Assembly: GCA_001839685.1 (NCBI GenBank)
Contig: MLAK01000001.1
Span: forward strand, 1 to 45,043
Direction: 5' to 3'
Length of the DNA stretch: 45,043 nt
Source of the DNA: Tritrichomonas foetus
Taxonomy: Eukaryota; Parabasalia; Tritrichomonadida; Tritrichomonadidae
The position numbers and the translations under genes are program-made. The notes beneath the pieces were generated by a model. That model saw only the letters and a program-made list of their open reading frames with translations. It ran no database searches and was not told where the DNA came from. How positions within the stretch are numbered: position 1 is the stretch's first letter; every line of letters starts with the position of its first letter. Below are positions 39,001 through 45,043 of this stretch, piece after piece.

Positions 39001-40081
39001 GGTACCTTTCCAGGTTTTTAAAGAAGAACATTTTAATAATGAAAAGAAAAATATACCATCTTCAAAAAAAATAACAAGAGCATTGTCTGCTCAACTTCCT
39101 CATGTTTTTTCATTCATTCCTAAGCGTGCCAATAGTATTGATGCAACAGCAAATGAAAATTTTGATTTACCTTCGATTGATGAAGGAAATTCTGACATTA
39201 ATTTAACAAATGTTGATTTTCATGAATATTATACAGAACTTTATGGATCTGATGCTTTTGAAATTGAAAATATGAATTTCACATTTCAAAATCAACAAAT
39301 TTACATGGAAAAAATGCAATTTGTGCGTCATATTGATTATGATATGAATTATACAGCCATTACATCTATTTTCGGTAGTGTTACAATTTATAAAATAAAT
39401 GGTAACAATCTAAATAACAACATCCAAAACAATCTAAATAATACTAACAACTCGAATATTTCGAATAATTTAAATGTACCAAATAGCCCTAATAAAGGAA
39501 ATAATTATAACTCTAATCAAATTAATAACTACAATTATAACTATAGCTTTAATAACACGAATAATTTATCTATTCGTTACATTCATTCTTTAGAGAGAGA
39601 AAATGCAAAATTTTCACGAATCTTATGTTCGCAAATGATTTGTATCACTGTTTGTAAAAATGATGTTGTTATTTGGTCAATTGCTTCAGGTGCAGTCATT
39701 AATGTGTTGGATATTGAAGATGTTCGAGATTTATTTATCGATTCTGATTCAAATTCGATCTTTTTTGTTTCTTCAGCTTTACAAAAAGTTGTTCATGTAA
39801 CATTATGTGGAAGTTTTATACGTGAATTTCATTTTAAAAATCACAAGCCAACCTGTATTAATTGTTTAAGTCATGGATTTTCAATTTATGATAAAGATTT
39901 TTTGATTGGATGCTCAGATGGATTTGTCTGTTCACTTCAAATTGATTTTTATGAATGTGAATTTTCGTTGATCAAGGAAAAAAGAGTTTCCGACTTGTCA
40001 ATCAGCAAAATTGAAATCCAAGATAAGAAAATCACTGTGAATGAACTTGTTCATAATTTTGCGGCGAGAAATTCCATATAA
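33038..40081 (+). CDS. BEACH-domain protein with PH-like and WD40 parts
   Basis: The 2347-residue protein belongs to the BEACH family (LvsA, neurobeachin, LRBA and LYST type), which organises vesicle and lysosome-related traffic on membranes. A long helical N-terminal half leads to a concanavalin-like lectin fold near 646-755 (NSWVQIVLNTTRIMQRVDVI with a following NGEHSC). A PH-BEACH-like domain lies near 1560-1715. The BEACH domain is at about 1721-1995: LTAQWIHQKISNFDYLMQIN, then NRSFNDLSAYPIVPRVLMNL, later LPEAYSFPESLIN and LPKWLDLLFGVKRQGKLAIE. A C-terminal WD40-like part (about 2095-2341) carries an Asn-rich insert near 2115-2175. A TCATA initiator precedes the ATG. Which BEACH subclass it belongs to cannot be said. 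Confidence 0.95.
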   Translation: MSSPTEKHDERFNFNIDDYLDIGEHDDRSQHIKEKLSNLVKSISIFLNQTETTVDEIEKSKIKICAKWLPLHLSELDDMEFAIILKFLKTLIVLFNKIPKSGFYVNYVDFMIHKNIQQENHHNLESIQLFFSQPKFCSEFLKKENLILLIDELLRPESVDLLIQLNSIIFTETFIYAISRSDISVIVSIFDKYFHVKDIQMPTLRSLVVFHLEILKQTFILNPWMFETIITTDFYKNLRTFSMNFNGEIIWELYSTILFADSFISYHILNELNKLYLSESLSDKDKLLILENLCMNIKKFERSFEEFECSKWFIPLVMTDIQCFVSFTRIVLFAGTIEPEFSTNSIKCVIDAIQPPKKKCVLYDNAFDWLSEMLEIHGMERDLFGDDYFIEKLFNLPSLEDVKDYFLSFPIFPFLVNAIIAKIRSPWIDSLTVKRVIELEPLNDVNINRNFLIINFSRGVLSYFLENLNSKNLFEILLDILPITGKDFYHFFISIDGFQIIEKRMDPEYLIGFINLLLHVSNCNNFFDEWILDLANKDKEKIQNFNHQLIHKLILPENKNDPIIFPSLIHVCDPNFDTDSEYNLYLLGRYSIPVCMELRINVMKTPVFPKIAQRFLPKKQLFYLLKNDIDLLSKIIQTQKENQYAFFEFFPNHINFIELSQPAVAVVLNMKFDSTSENEVYNPFPFLSFNSIELLFQHNKLYISNVSKPIAKIQPNSWVQIVLNTTRIMQRVDVIINGEHSCFIKGNLKLDYIGSNNIPPSVHYYVSRKIYSSMSSLSTDVFSSYNGNSLYETLTIINKNHSQCYFVPYLPITKTLKNSIESIFGLFDRSKDENYLKQLINIISFIPRFLDQSEYLNFFQRFLYSIDMKAEECLSDYLNGYLKAICNLPTITQRTNFLCPLLFDLYLFMKIKSEVFTDFLLSCLIPSVSVNDNFDYVELEAKGFFQFSLHILSQREDMHDHIMILFSVICSKFTSILPIKDIAVYSNMWKFGESEIENIIESFLTTNNVQKRMVDLVIGCEISQHKYYFSEQDLLILSMVADENTALALFSRILHDTTSTFIIQNLPILCKISQRFAENDSVFYLLVMLISGQTIEKIKLNTTTKLQIKNINYLPILLMFSLAIGCKLEPNEYSKFVFQILQKLFSDQYYLLMDNRIFPYFIEFISCHSIFLDDYVPDCPDNKNVYLYNKIKEPLAKKLSMTANVPSHFITFVIRLLADMLVSFSSNHSQFKKLLTYAAVNIPPKLLKQILIFTLQIDFKLNDMASIRVLDFVLRYSLYNNPQEFYYNDIVTLAVTFCSTVARITEILPYLIESFLLMNEQTIDLIFSTIIQSMNELFKDKKNYAIYLVYQIFQKYKNGFDNKVIKFLNEFEPYVRSLLVSNDQTEFVQILMNSENFIEIKLNENVKYSPIDTNQFTQFEQEMTPTTKHIEQFISQIFALASKSAEKCSICMKSYLTKVNKYFRMNEQRFCEANHKYGLHDLSNPISENLFNKENIKSYRLLPFTDLPNICPSVIAPSPFPIIYQNEQITYHENKDSTNDIDTNYSQDEENKCRSNCFLQIKPSYSLNNRIPIYYPKDMYLFSHIYGNYSILEHFRDTFPDYLSKHEILFVKKDIRVSAILFEYSNCYKILMNSRLKANEIELLINESPTLIESFLLNDFGEYSMFCGHFILCFHESEIKIVKPYVYASLKNTYEIFTLQKGSFIIHFRKHVNIFTPNYHVNLSELTAQWIHQKISNFDYLMQINIMGNRSFNDLSAYPIVPRVLMNLSADNIDNIESILNFRDLSKPLQVIAAGDETQAIEFRFNNQKFHFSENISNPLYVSSSLVRISPFCRIYWEINNGWDAGSRYFLSIPQTFSIGKRTTYEFLPEAYSFPESLINLNNFKLPNGQPYDLSFPVWASNAFLFIEKHRHALESNEVRKRLPKWLDLLFGVKRQGKLAIESMNVFNSLSYGDIEIDNNRTNKINNGSCHDFSDQSPQYEWIISCGQVPFQVFKEEHFNNEKKNIPSSKKITRALSAQLPHVFSFIPKRANSIDATANENFDLPSIDEGNSDINLTNVDFHEYYTELYGSDAFEIENMNFTFQNQQIYMEKMQFVRHIDYDMNYTAITSIFGSVTIYKINGNNLNNNIQNNLNNTNNSNISNNLNVPNSPNKGNNYNSNQINNYNYNYSFNNTNNLSIRYIHSLERENAKFSRILCSQMICITVCKNDVVIWSIASGAVINVLDIEDVRDLFIDSDSNSIFFVSSALQKVVHVTLCGSFIREFHFKNHKPTCINCLSHGFSIYDKDFLIGCSDGFVCSLQIDFYECEFSLIKEKRVSDLSISKIEIQDKKITVNELVHNFAARNSI

Positions 40082-40406
40082 CTACGATTTTTCACAGTTT
40101 GAAATCTTATTTTTTGTTTGTAAATATAAATATTAGTCGTAAATTATTTATTTCTTCCTTTTTGAGATTTCATTTTTGAGTATTTTATTGGAGTATTCTG
40201 GAAATCTAACAGAAATTATAATTATAAATCTATTCTATCAACTAAAAATCATCTATTTTAAAAACCTCAATTTCTTGTTAAATAGAAACTGAAGGATAAT
40301 GATGCCCAGATAACTCAATCAGAATTGTGAAGATTATATATAACCATATTTTTGTATACCTATTAAATCAGCTGGGAAATGTGATATAAAAATTGAAATT
40401 ATAGCG
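40082..40406. other. Intergenic, no gene seen
   Basis: About 325 AT-rich bases separating the BEACH gene from the L10 promoter. Nothing coding-like was found. Confidence 0.5.
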
Positions 40407-40453
40407 ACCGTTTAATAAAGCTAGAATGGCCATGATTGGCGGTTGACGGTTAG
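40407..40453 (+). promoter_or_regulatory. Cluster of Myb-like sites before the L10 gene
   Basis: ACCGTTT (40407-40413) and GGCGGTTGACGGTTAG (40438-40453) contain three AACNG-type cores, two of them on the opposite strand. They lie 17-63 bases before the ATG at 40470. Myb-family factors bind such cores and are known promoter factors in T. vaginalis. No TCAYW initiator is present. The use of these sites is inferred. Confidence 0.4.
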
Positions 40454-40469
40454 AATTAGCCTTTTTCTC

Positions 40470-41102
40470 ATGGGTCGTCGTCCAGCACGTTGCTACCGCT
40501 ATTTCAAGAGCCGTCCATATCCAAAATCCCGCTTCTGCCGTGGTGTTCCAGATCCACGTATCCAACGTTACGAAACAGGTACCAAGGCAGCCACAGCTCA
40601 CCTTTACCCATATCATGTTCGCCTTCTTACCCTCGAAACAGGAAACATCTCTGGTGAAGCCCTCGAAGCAGCTCGTGTCAGCTCCAACCGTTACATGATG
40701 AAAAACTCTGGTAAAGCTTATCACATCAGAATCAACCTCCACCCATTCCACGTTCTCCGTATCAACAAGATGCTTTCAACAGCCGGTGCAGATCGTCTTC
40801 AGACAGGTATGCGTCACGCCTTCGGTAAGCCATACGGCACAGTCGCTCGTGCTCATCCATACCAATGCATCATGCAATGCCGTGCACCAAAGGATGGCCT
40901 CAAGAATGCCGTCGAAGCCTTCCGCCGTGCTTCATTCAAATTCCCAGGCCACACCCGTGTCGTCGTTTCATCACACGTCGGCTTCACACCATACACACTT
41001 CCAGAATATAGGGACCTCGCTAAGAAGGGACTTATTGTCGAATGCGGTAACCACATGAAACGTCTTTACCGCCGTGGTCCAATCCCAAAGCCATCTAAGT
41101 AA
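40470..41102 (+). CDS. RPL10: 60S ribosomal protein L10 (uL16)
   Basis: The 210-residue product begins [20 protein letters not shown] and contains the uL16 blocks [47 protein letters not shown] and MKRLYRRG. The length fits eukaryotic L10 (about 214). It sits near the peptidyl-transferase region of the large subunit and is needed for 60S maturation. The first Met at 40470 is chosen over an in-frame TTG nine codons upstream because MGRRPARC is the conserved start. Base composition and codon choice (many C-ending codons) differ sharply from all neighbours, as expected for a highly expressed gene. The stop is TAAA, overlapping a poly(A) signal. Confidence 0.98.
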   Translation: MGRRPARCYRYFKSRPYPKSRFCRGVPDPRIQRYETGTKAATAHLYPYHVRLLTLETGNISGEALEAARVSSNRYMMKNSGKAYHIRINLHPFHVLRINKMLSTAGADRLQTGMRHAFGKPYGTVARAHPYQCIMQCRAPKDGLKNAVEAFRRASFKFPGHTRVVVSSHVGFTPYTLPEYRDLAKKGLIVECGNHMKRLYRRGPIPKPSK

Positions 41103-41801
41103 ATCACAAATTGAGCTTTATCAAATTTTCCCACTCTCTGTCTTTCCATTTTTATTGGCTATTTTCTCTCATTCAGCGAATGACAATTGTTTTTTGGAAA
41201 AAAGTTGTCACTTTTTGTTTTGATGTAAATTGCGACTAGCTACCGTGAACGTGTAGAGTCAAATAAAAGGTTAAATTCGTGAAAACTGGTCGCACTTCAA
41301 AGTGTTTTTTTTTAATCGACCAAAGAACCATACAAAAAATAATATGTTTTCAAGAAATAACCTCCGATAAATAACCTTTAATTTTGACCAAAGACCAAAT
41401 TTCAGATAAGCAATAAAATGAGAGATGAGAGCTTTTACTAAAAACTATACATTAAGCATTGACTAGCTTCTCTATGAAATATTTTTTTTTGTAGAAAAAA
41501 TGAATGATTTAATATTCCATTTTTTATTTTTGACTGTGATTTCACAAAACCAATGAATTTAATCGTTATTTTTGAGAGAATATAGGATTAATTTAGGAAA
41601 ATAGAAAGATTTCATATGAAACTGTCTCTTAAAGATGATGATCATCTGGTTCAAACATAATTCATAATTTATGATTCCAAAAGTTTTCATTTATGTTACT
41701 TGAGAGATTGGATTCGAAAGAAATATATAAATGGGCTCCTCCGGTGAGAAAGTGAGTAAATGTTTGTATTCACCTAGAAATTGCTGTTAAAGGTGATTTT
41801 T
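41103..41801. other. Intergenic, no gene seen
   Basis: About 700 bases downstream of L10. GACCAAAGA-type strings recur at 41318-41326 and 41386-41394, and AATAACCT recurs near 41356 and 41374. These are too short to call an element. Confidence 0.45.
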
Positions 41802-41806
41802 TCACT
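41802..41806 (+). promoter_or_regulatory. Initiator motif TCACT
   Basis: TCACTTTTTGAATG: the A of TCACT is nine bases before the ATG at 41813. This is the clearest initiator placement in the window. Confidence 0.6.
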
Positions 41807-41812
41807 TTTTGA

Positions 41813-42403
41813 ATGAACGATCTTGAAGCGCTTCTTCATGAGCATGAAAATCAAGCCAGTGAAGATGAAGATGAAGAATATAACTCAGATCAAGACCAAT
41901 ATGACAATCAAAATCACGATGAAGACGACTTTTTTGACGACGATGATCGAGACGAAAAACAAATTATCCAAGAATATATCGAAGCTTTTGAAATTTTCGA
42001 TAAAGATCGACACGGTTATTTGACAGCGAAAGAATTACTCACGGTTTTACGGGCATTGGGCCAAAATCCCAGCGATCAAGAATTTCAGAATATCATCAGT
42101 AAAATTGACCAAAACCATAGTGGAACAATAGAACTCAACGAATTCATAGATTTTATGGTTTCTCAAACTGAAGAGTTTTCTCCTGAAAATGAACTGCGGC
42201 GCTGCTTTGAACTTTTTGAAGATGACGCAACAGGGGAAATAAGCGAGAAAATGTTTAGGACAATTCTTCAAGCACCAGGTAAGCCCTTCACAAAAGAAGA
42301 AATGATGTTCGTTGAGACGCACTTTCGAAATGTCACAAAAGTCGACGACTACATCAACGTGATTCTTAACGATGAAATTCGCCGCGGGAAATCCAAAAAA
42401 TGA
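41813..42403 (+). CDS. EF-hand calcium-binding protein (centrin/calmodulin-like) with acidic N-terminus
   Basis: The 196-residue protein opens with about 50 strongly acidic residues (HENQASEDEDEEYNSDQDQ, then DEDDFFDDDDRDE). Four EF-hand positions follow. Loop 1 DKDRHGYLTAKE (63-74) and loop 2 DQNHSGTIELNE (99-110) keep all canonical ligands. Loop 3 EDDATGEISEKM lacks the first Asp and final Glu, and the fourth is hardly recognisable. So calcium is likely bound only by the N-terminal lobe. The EYIEAFEIFDKDRHGYL and LLTVLRALGQNPSDQEFQ segments are calmodulin/centrin-like. A centrin role in basal bodies is possible, but the acidic head is unlike typical centrin. The start has a well-placed initiator. 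The stop is TGA. Confidence 0.93.
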   Translation: MNDLEALLHEHENQASEDEDEEYNSDQDQYDNQNHDEDDFFDDDDRDEKQIIQEYIEAFEIFDKDRHGYLTAKELLTVLRALGQNPSDQEFQNIISKIDQNHSGTIELNEFIDFMVSQTEEFSPENELRRCFELFEDDATGEISEKMFRTILQAPGKPFTKEEMMFVETHFRNVTKVDDYINVILNDEIRRGKSKK

Positions 42404-42691
42404 AATTTGTTTGTTTCTGCAATGATTTTGTTTTGACTTTGTAATGATTTTGTTTTAATTCTGAGAACGGATAAATATATATTACTATTTGGATTTTTCT
42501 TTCTTTTTGGTTTTTTTGTGGTAGATCGTTCTACCCATTCATGTGTAAAACTCAAATTTACTTTTTTAAGAAGAAGATGAAATTCTTCGGAGAGAAAAAT
42601 CGAATTATCATTTTTCTATTGTTACCATGAATGAAAAAATTTCATTCAGTTAAAAAAATGTTAAATTTAATTAGCTTTTTTTCGATAATAA

Positions 42692-42940
42692 TTAATCTGG
42701 AAGTTTTTCACTCTTCAAAAAATTATTGAGATTGATGAAATCATCATGTGGTGCTCCCATCTGACGTCGAAGTGGCTTTATTAGTCGAGAAATGTAAATT
42801 AACTAAACTAATTATAATCTTTCGAGATATTTGGTCCACCATAACGTTTGAAAAATAAAGACAAGTTTGATTCACGATTTATGATGCACAAGAATGAGCA
42901 ATGATCTTAACGATGAAAAATTTATGGCAAAACCATGCCA
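42692..42940 (-). pseudogene. Decayed gene fragment
   Basis: Three minus-strand blocks in different frames look protein-coding. WHGFAINFSSLRSLLILVHH starts near 42940. INRESNLSLFFKRYGGPNIS then KDYN ends at the TAG at 42808-42810. LIYISRLIKPLRRQMGAPHD then DFINLNNFLKSEKLPD ends at the TAA at 42692-42694. Frameshifts separate them and no start is seen. No family is recognised. The rest of the 42404-43073 interval shows no gene. Confidence 0.45.
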
Positions 42941-43073
42941 ATGAAAAATCGAAGGAATCATTCTAATAAAAGAGAAAAAATGGTCAGTCGGGAATACAAA
43001 AAATCACAAATTATTTTTGAATCTAACATAAAGCTTTTAATATTAATAAGAAAACAGTAAATTTTGTTGCTTT

Positions 43074-43697
43074 TCAGTAATTTTCCTTTCTATCAAGTTC
43101 CTCCTTCACATATTTCATCAATTCTTTGATTGTAGTCTGTTTGAGTTTGGTCAGGTCCACTTGAATGTCTGCTCGGTCGCAGTCGAGGCTTGGCTCTCTC
43201 GACTTTACAATGCTGATCATTTTCTGTTGTGATTCATAGTCGTTCAATTTTTCAGACATGACAACAAAGTTTTCCAGCTCATTTAAAGTGACATAATTAC
43301 TTTCTTGATGGGAATTATTATCTCTGAATTTGCTTTTGAATTCTGAAGGAATTTTACCTTTAGGTGAATTAGAAAGGAGCCTTCCGTACCTATTTCGCAA
43401 TTTCATGATAACGCCGGACCATATTTGAGAATCATATATTCCTTTTTTCATTAGCTCTTTGTTTAGGAGGTTGTTGGCGAAGTGGTTGCATTGGCGAAAA
43501 ATTTCCTCTTGTTCAATCGGGTAGTATGCGTTGATAATTTCTCGCGTTTTCTCGACAAAGAAATTCATATCTGGATACAAATTGTGTACGAGGTTATCTT
43601 TGATTGTATCGAATTGTTCTGTTAATCCCGCGGTTATTGGATGTCTTTGAAGTTCTTGAATGACTTTTATTGCTATATTTGTGTCACTACTTTTCAT
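43074..43697 (-). CDS. NET (ET) domain protein, BET-like, with degenerate bromodomain-like N-terminus
   Basis: The 207-residue protein ends in a clear NET/ET domain: LNELENFVVMSEKLNDYESQ, QKMISIVKSREPSL, then ADIQVDLTKLKQTTIKELMK YV. This matches the ET domain by which BET proteins recruit chromatin factors. The first 110 residues are helical. NIAIKVIQELQRHP and EEIFRQCNHFANNLLN sit where the first and third helices of a bromodomain would, but the region is short and lacks a clear PMDL-type ZA loop. Acetyl-lysine binding is therefore doubtful. A nuclear role is likely. The ATG at 43697 is the first Met; a TCATG string upstream is only a partial initiator match. The neighbour at 43920 is on the same strand. 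Confidence 0.85.
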   Translation of the reverse strand: MKSSDTNIAIKVIQELQRHPITAGLTEQFDTIKDNLVHNLYPDMNFFVEKTREIINAYYPIEQEEIFRQCNHFANNLLNKELMKKGIYDSQIWSGVIMKLRNRYGRLLSNSPKGKIPSEFKSKFRDNNSHQESNYVTLNELENFVVMSEKLNDYESQQKMISIVKSREPSLDCDRADIQVDLTKLKQTTIKELMKYVKEELDRKENY

Positions 43698-43919
43698 TTT
43701 GTTTTAAGCTTCAACTACATGACATTCTATCGTTCATAACTTCACCTTTGGCATTTAATTTTTGAATGTGCTCTCATAATTTACCACTCAAAAATACGAT
43801 AAAAAATTAAAAAAGAAATCAAAGAATAAAATATAGTCAAAATACATATAAATTTTAATCTGGAAAGCCGTGTAAGTCTTAATATGATATATCATATTAT
43901 TGAGCTAATTAAGATATTC

Positions 43920-45043
43920 TCAGTCATCACATTTTTCAATTATATTGTTTTTTACAGCTTCAGGAAATAGAATTTGAAGAAAAGCGAGCGGAATAAATTC
44001 ATTTTCGTATTTATCAGGAAGAACACACTCAATTAACTGAGTTGGGTCTTCCGCACGACATGGTGGTGGTAGTATTTCCATTATTGGTAAAGGTGTAGTT
44101 GCCATTTGATGTTCTTCAGACCATCTAATAAAAGCTTGTGATTTATTGTCTTCATTCAAAATATCATTTACGAAATTTTCGGGGTTGATTGGAAAAGTAC
44201 CTCTTTCAATAATATTTTTTGAAGATGGTGATTTCTTTGGGTTTCTTTTTGTCGGGGTTTTCTTAGTTTTGGAAATTTTCTTAGTTGTATCAGCCGAATT
44301 TGCATTTAGTTTTGGTCTTCCATTTTTTAAGCAGTTTTGTTTTGGAGTAATTTGGCACTTATGAATTGTTTTGACTGTTTCATTTGTTGGTTTAGTTCCT
44401 GGTGTCATAATTTTTATTTTAGGTTTCTCTTTAAAGACATCTTGATCATTAATGGAAGGATTCCCTGGTGTTGATTTAGTTTTTTGTTTCTTTGCATTTT
44501 TTTCTTGAATTTTTAAAGCAGATTTTAGTATTTCATCAGCTGTTATTGGTTTGGATGAATTCCTTATAACTACTCGGTGAATATTTTTAATTTTGTTATC
44601 ATGTTTATTTCTATTTTCATCAAAGTCATGAAGAGGCTGAATATCATTACTGGAATGAGAGATTTTTGGTTTTGAAATATTATTGTGTTGCCTTTCAAGA
44701 ATTTGATTCTCTTTCAGGTTTCGAGTCAATTTTTTTCGTTCTAATTGCTTGGGTGGTGAAATTGGTTGTTGTATCTGTTGTTGTTGTTGTATCTGTTGTT
44801 GTTGCTGTATCTGTTGTTGTTGCTGTATCTGTTGTTGTTGCTGTATCTGTTATTGTTGCTGTATCTGTTGTTGTTGCTGTATCTGTTGTTGTTGCTGTAT
44901 CTGTTGTTGTTGCTGTATCTGTTGTTGTTGCTGTATCTGTTGTTGTTGCTGTATCTGTTGTTGTTGCTGTATCTGTTGTTGTTGCTGTATCTGTTGTTGT
45001 TGCTGTATCTGTTGTTGTTGCTGTATCTGTTGTTGTTGCTGTA
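43920..45043 (-). CDS. Basic protein with polyglutamine N-terminus, running off the window and cut by one TAA
   Basis: The frame from the TGA at 43920 is open up to a TAA at 44850-44852 inside the 18-bp repeat. Beyond that the same frame (QQQIQQ repeats) continues to the window edge. No Met begins the 44849-43920 part before KIKIMTPG, so the real start should lie to the right. After the glutamine tract come SPPKQLERKKLTRNLKENQI, a Lys/Thr/Pro-rich middle (KKISKTKKTPTKRNPKKSPS) that looks like a nuclear signal, and a more ordered C-terminus (FIRWSEEHQMATTPLPIMEI, then FIPLAFLQILFPEAVKNNII). Not recognised; a nuclear protein is a guess. The TAA is one base from CAA. It may be a mutation, or an error in a repeat that is hard to assemble. 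Confidence 0.6.
44766..45043. repeat. 18-bp trinucleotide-like tandem array at the right edge
   Basis: About 15 copies of GTATCTGTTGTTGTTGCT run to the window edge, the first copies with a TTGTTGTT variant and one copy with TTATTG. On the minus strand the unit encodes QQQQQI-type repeats in the frame of the gene at 43920. Confidence 0.95.

Noticed and set aside
41230..41290. Possible small RNA downstream of L10
   Set aside because: A slightly GC-richer patch was noted, but no tRNA box elements or stable fold could be made by eye.
44766..45043. CRISPR-like array at the right edge
   Set aside because: The units are contiguous 18-bp copies without spacers, so it is a tandem repeat.

Overview
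The window is nuclear DNA of a flagellated, intron-poor, AT-rich protist, and the best fit is a trichomonad (Trichomonas or Tritrichomonas). Four things point there. The genes are long and uninterrupted, among them an axonemal dynein heavy chain, a BEACH protein and a tubulin-tyrosine-ligase-like enzyme. A TCAYT/TCAYA initiator-like motif lies a few to about 25 bases before several ATGs. Several stop codons overlap a TAAA that matches the trichomonad poly(A) signal. A three-module, single-pass surface beta-helix protein of the kind expanded in trichomonads is also present. No rRNA, tRNA, CRISPR array or bacterial operon was seen. The species is an inference.

Left part (1-24.1 kb), mostly minus strand. 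It opens with an 18-bp tandem repeat and a decayed Sel1-repeat gene. The dynein heavy chain follows (844-13407), then a frameshifted gene with a BTB/POZ-like N-terminus and a ubiquitin-like C-terminus, a Gln/Asn-rich protein, and a tiny frameshifted gene. Next come a 498-base assembly gap and, directly against it, a GC-rich foldback element with inverted arms. A surface beta-helix gene broken by one in-frame TGA, a patch of decayed coding sequence, and an Asn/Gln-tailed protein with a basic N-terminal domain complete this part.

Middle and right part (24.3-42.4 kb), all plus strand. A heavily decayed gene precedes a 58-codon secreted-protein ORF with its own initiator motif; its stop overlaps the ATG of a TPR protein (ATGA). 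Then come an 18-bp minisatellite, a HEAT-repeat karyopherin-like protein, a TTLL enzyme, a 2347-residue BEACH-WD protein, ribosomal protein uL16/L10 with visibly different base and codon use, and an EF-hand protein with an acidic N-terminus. The last 2.4 kb is minus strand again: a decayed gene, a NET (ET)-domain protein, and a basic protein whose polyglutamine N-terminus runs into an 18-bp repeat at the window edge and is cut by one in-frame TAA.

Functionally, dynein and TTLL fit flagellar and cytoskeletal motility, BEACH fits membrane traffic, the NET protein fits chromatin, and the HEAT protein perhaps nuclear transport. There is no sign that neighbours form one pathway. The most unusual points are the small overlapping secreted ORF, the BTB-plus-ubiquitin-like architecture, the foldback element beside the gap, the degenerate AAA3 P-loop of the dynein, and the number of freshly or anciently broken genes.
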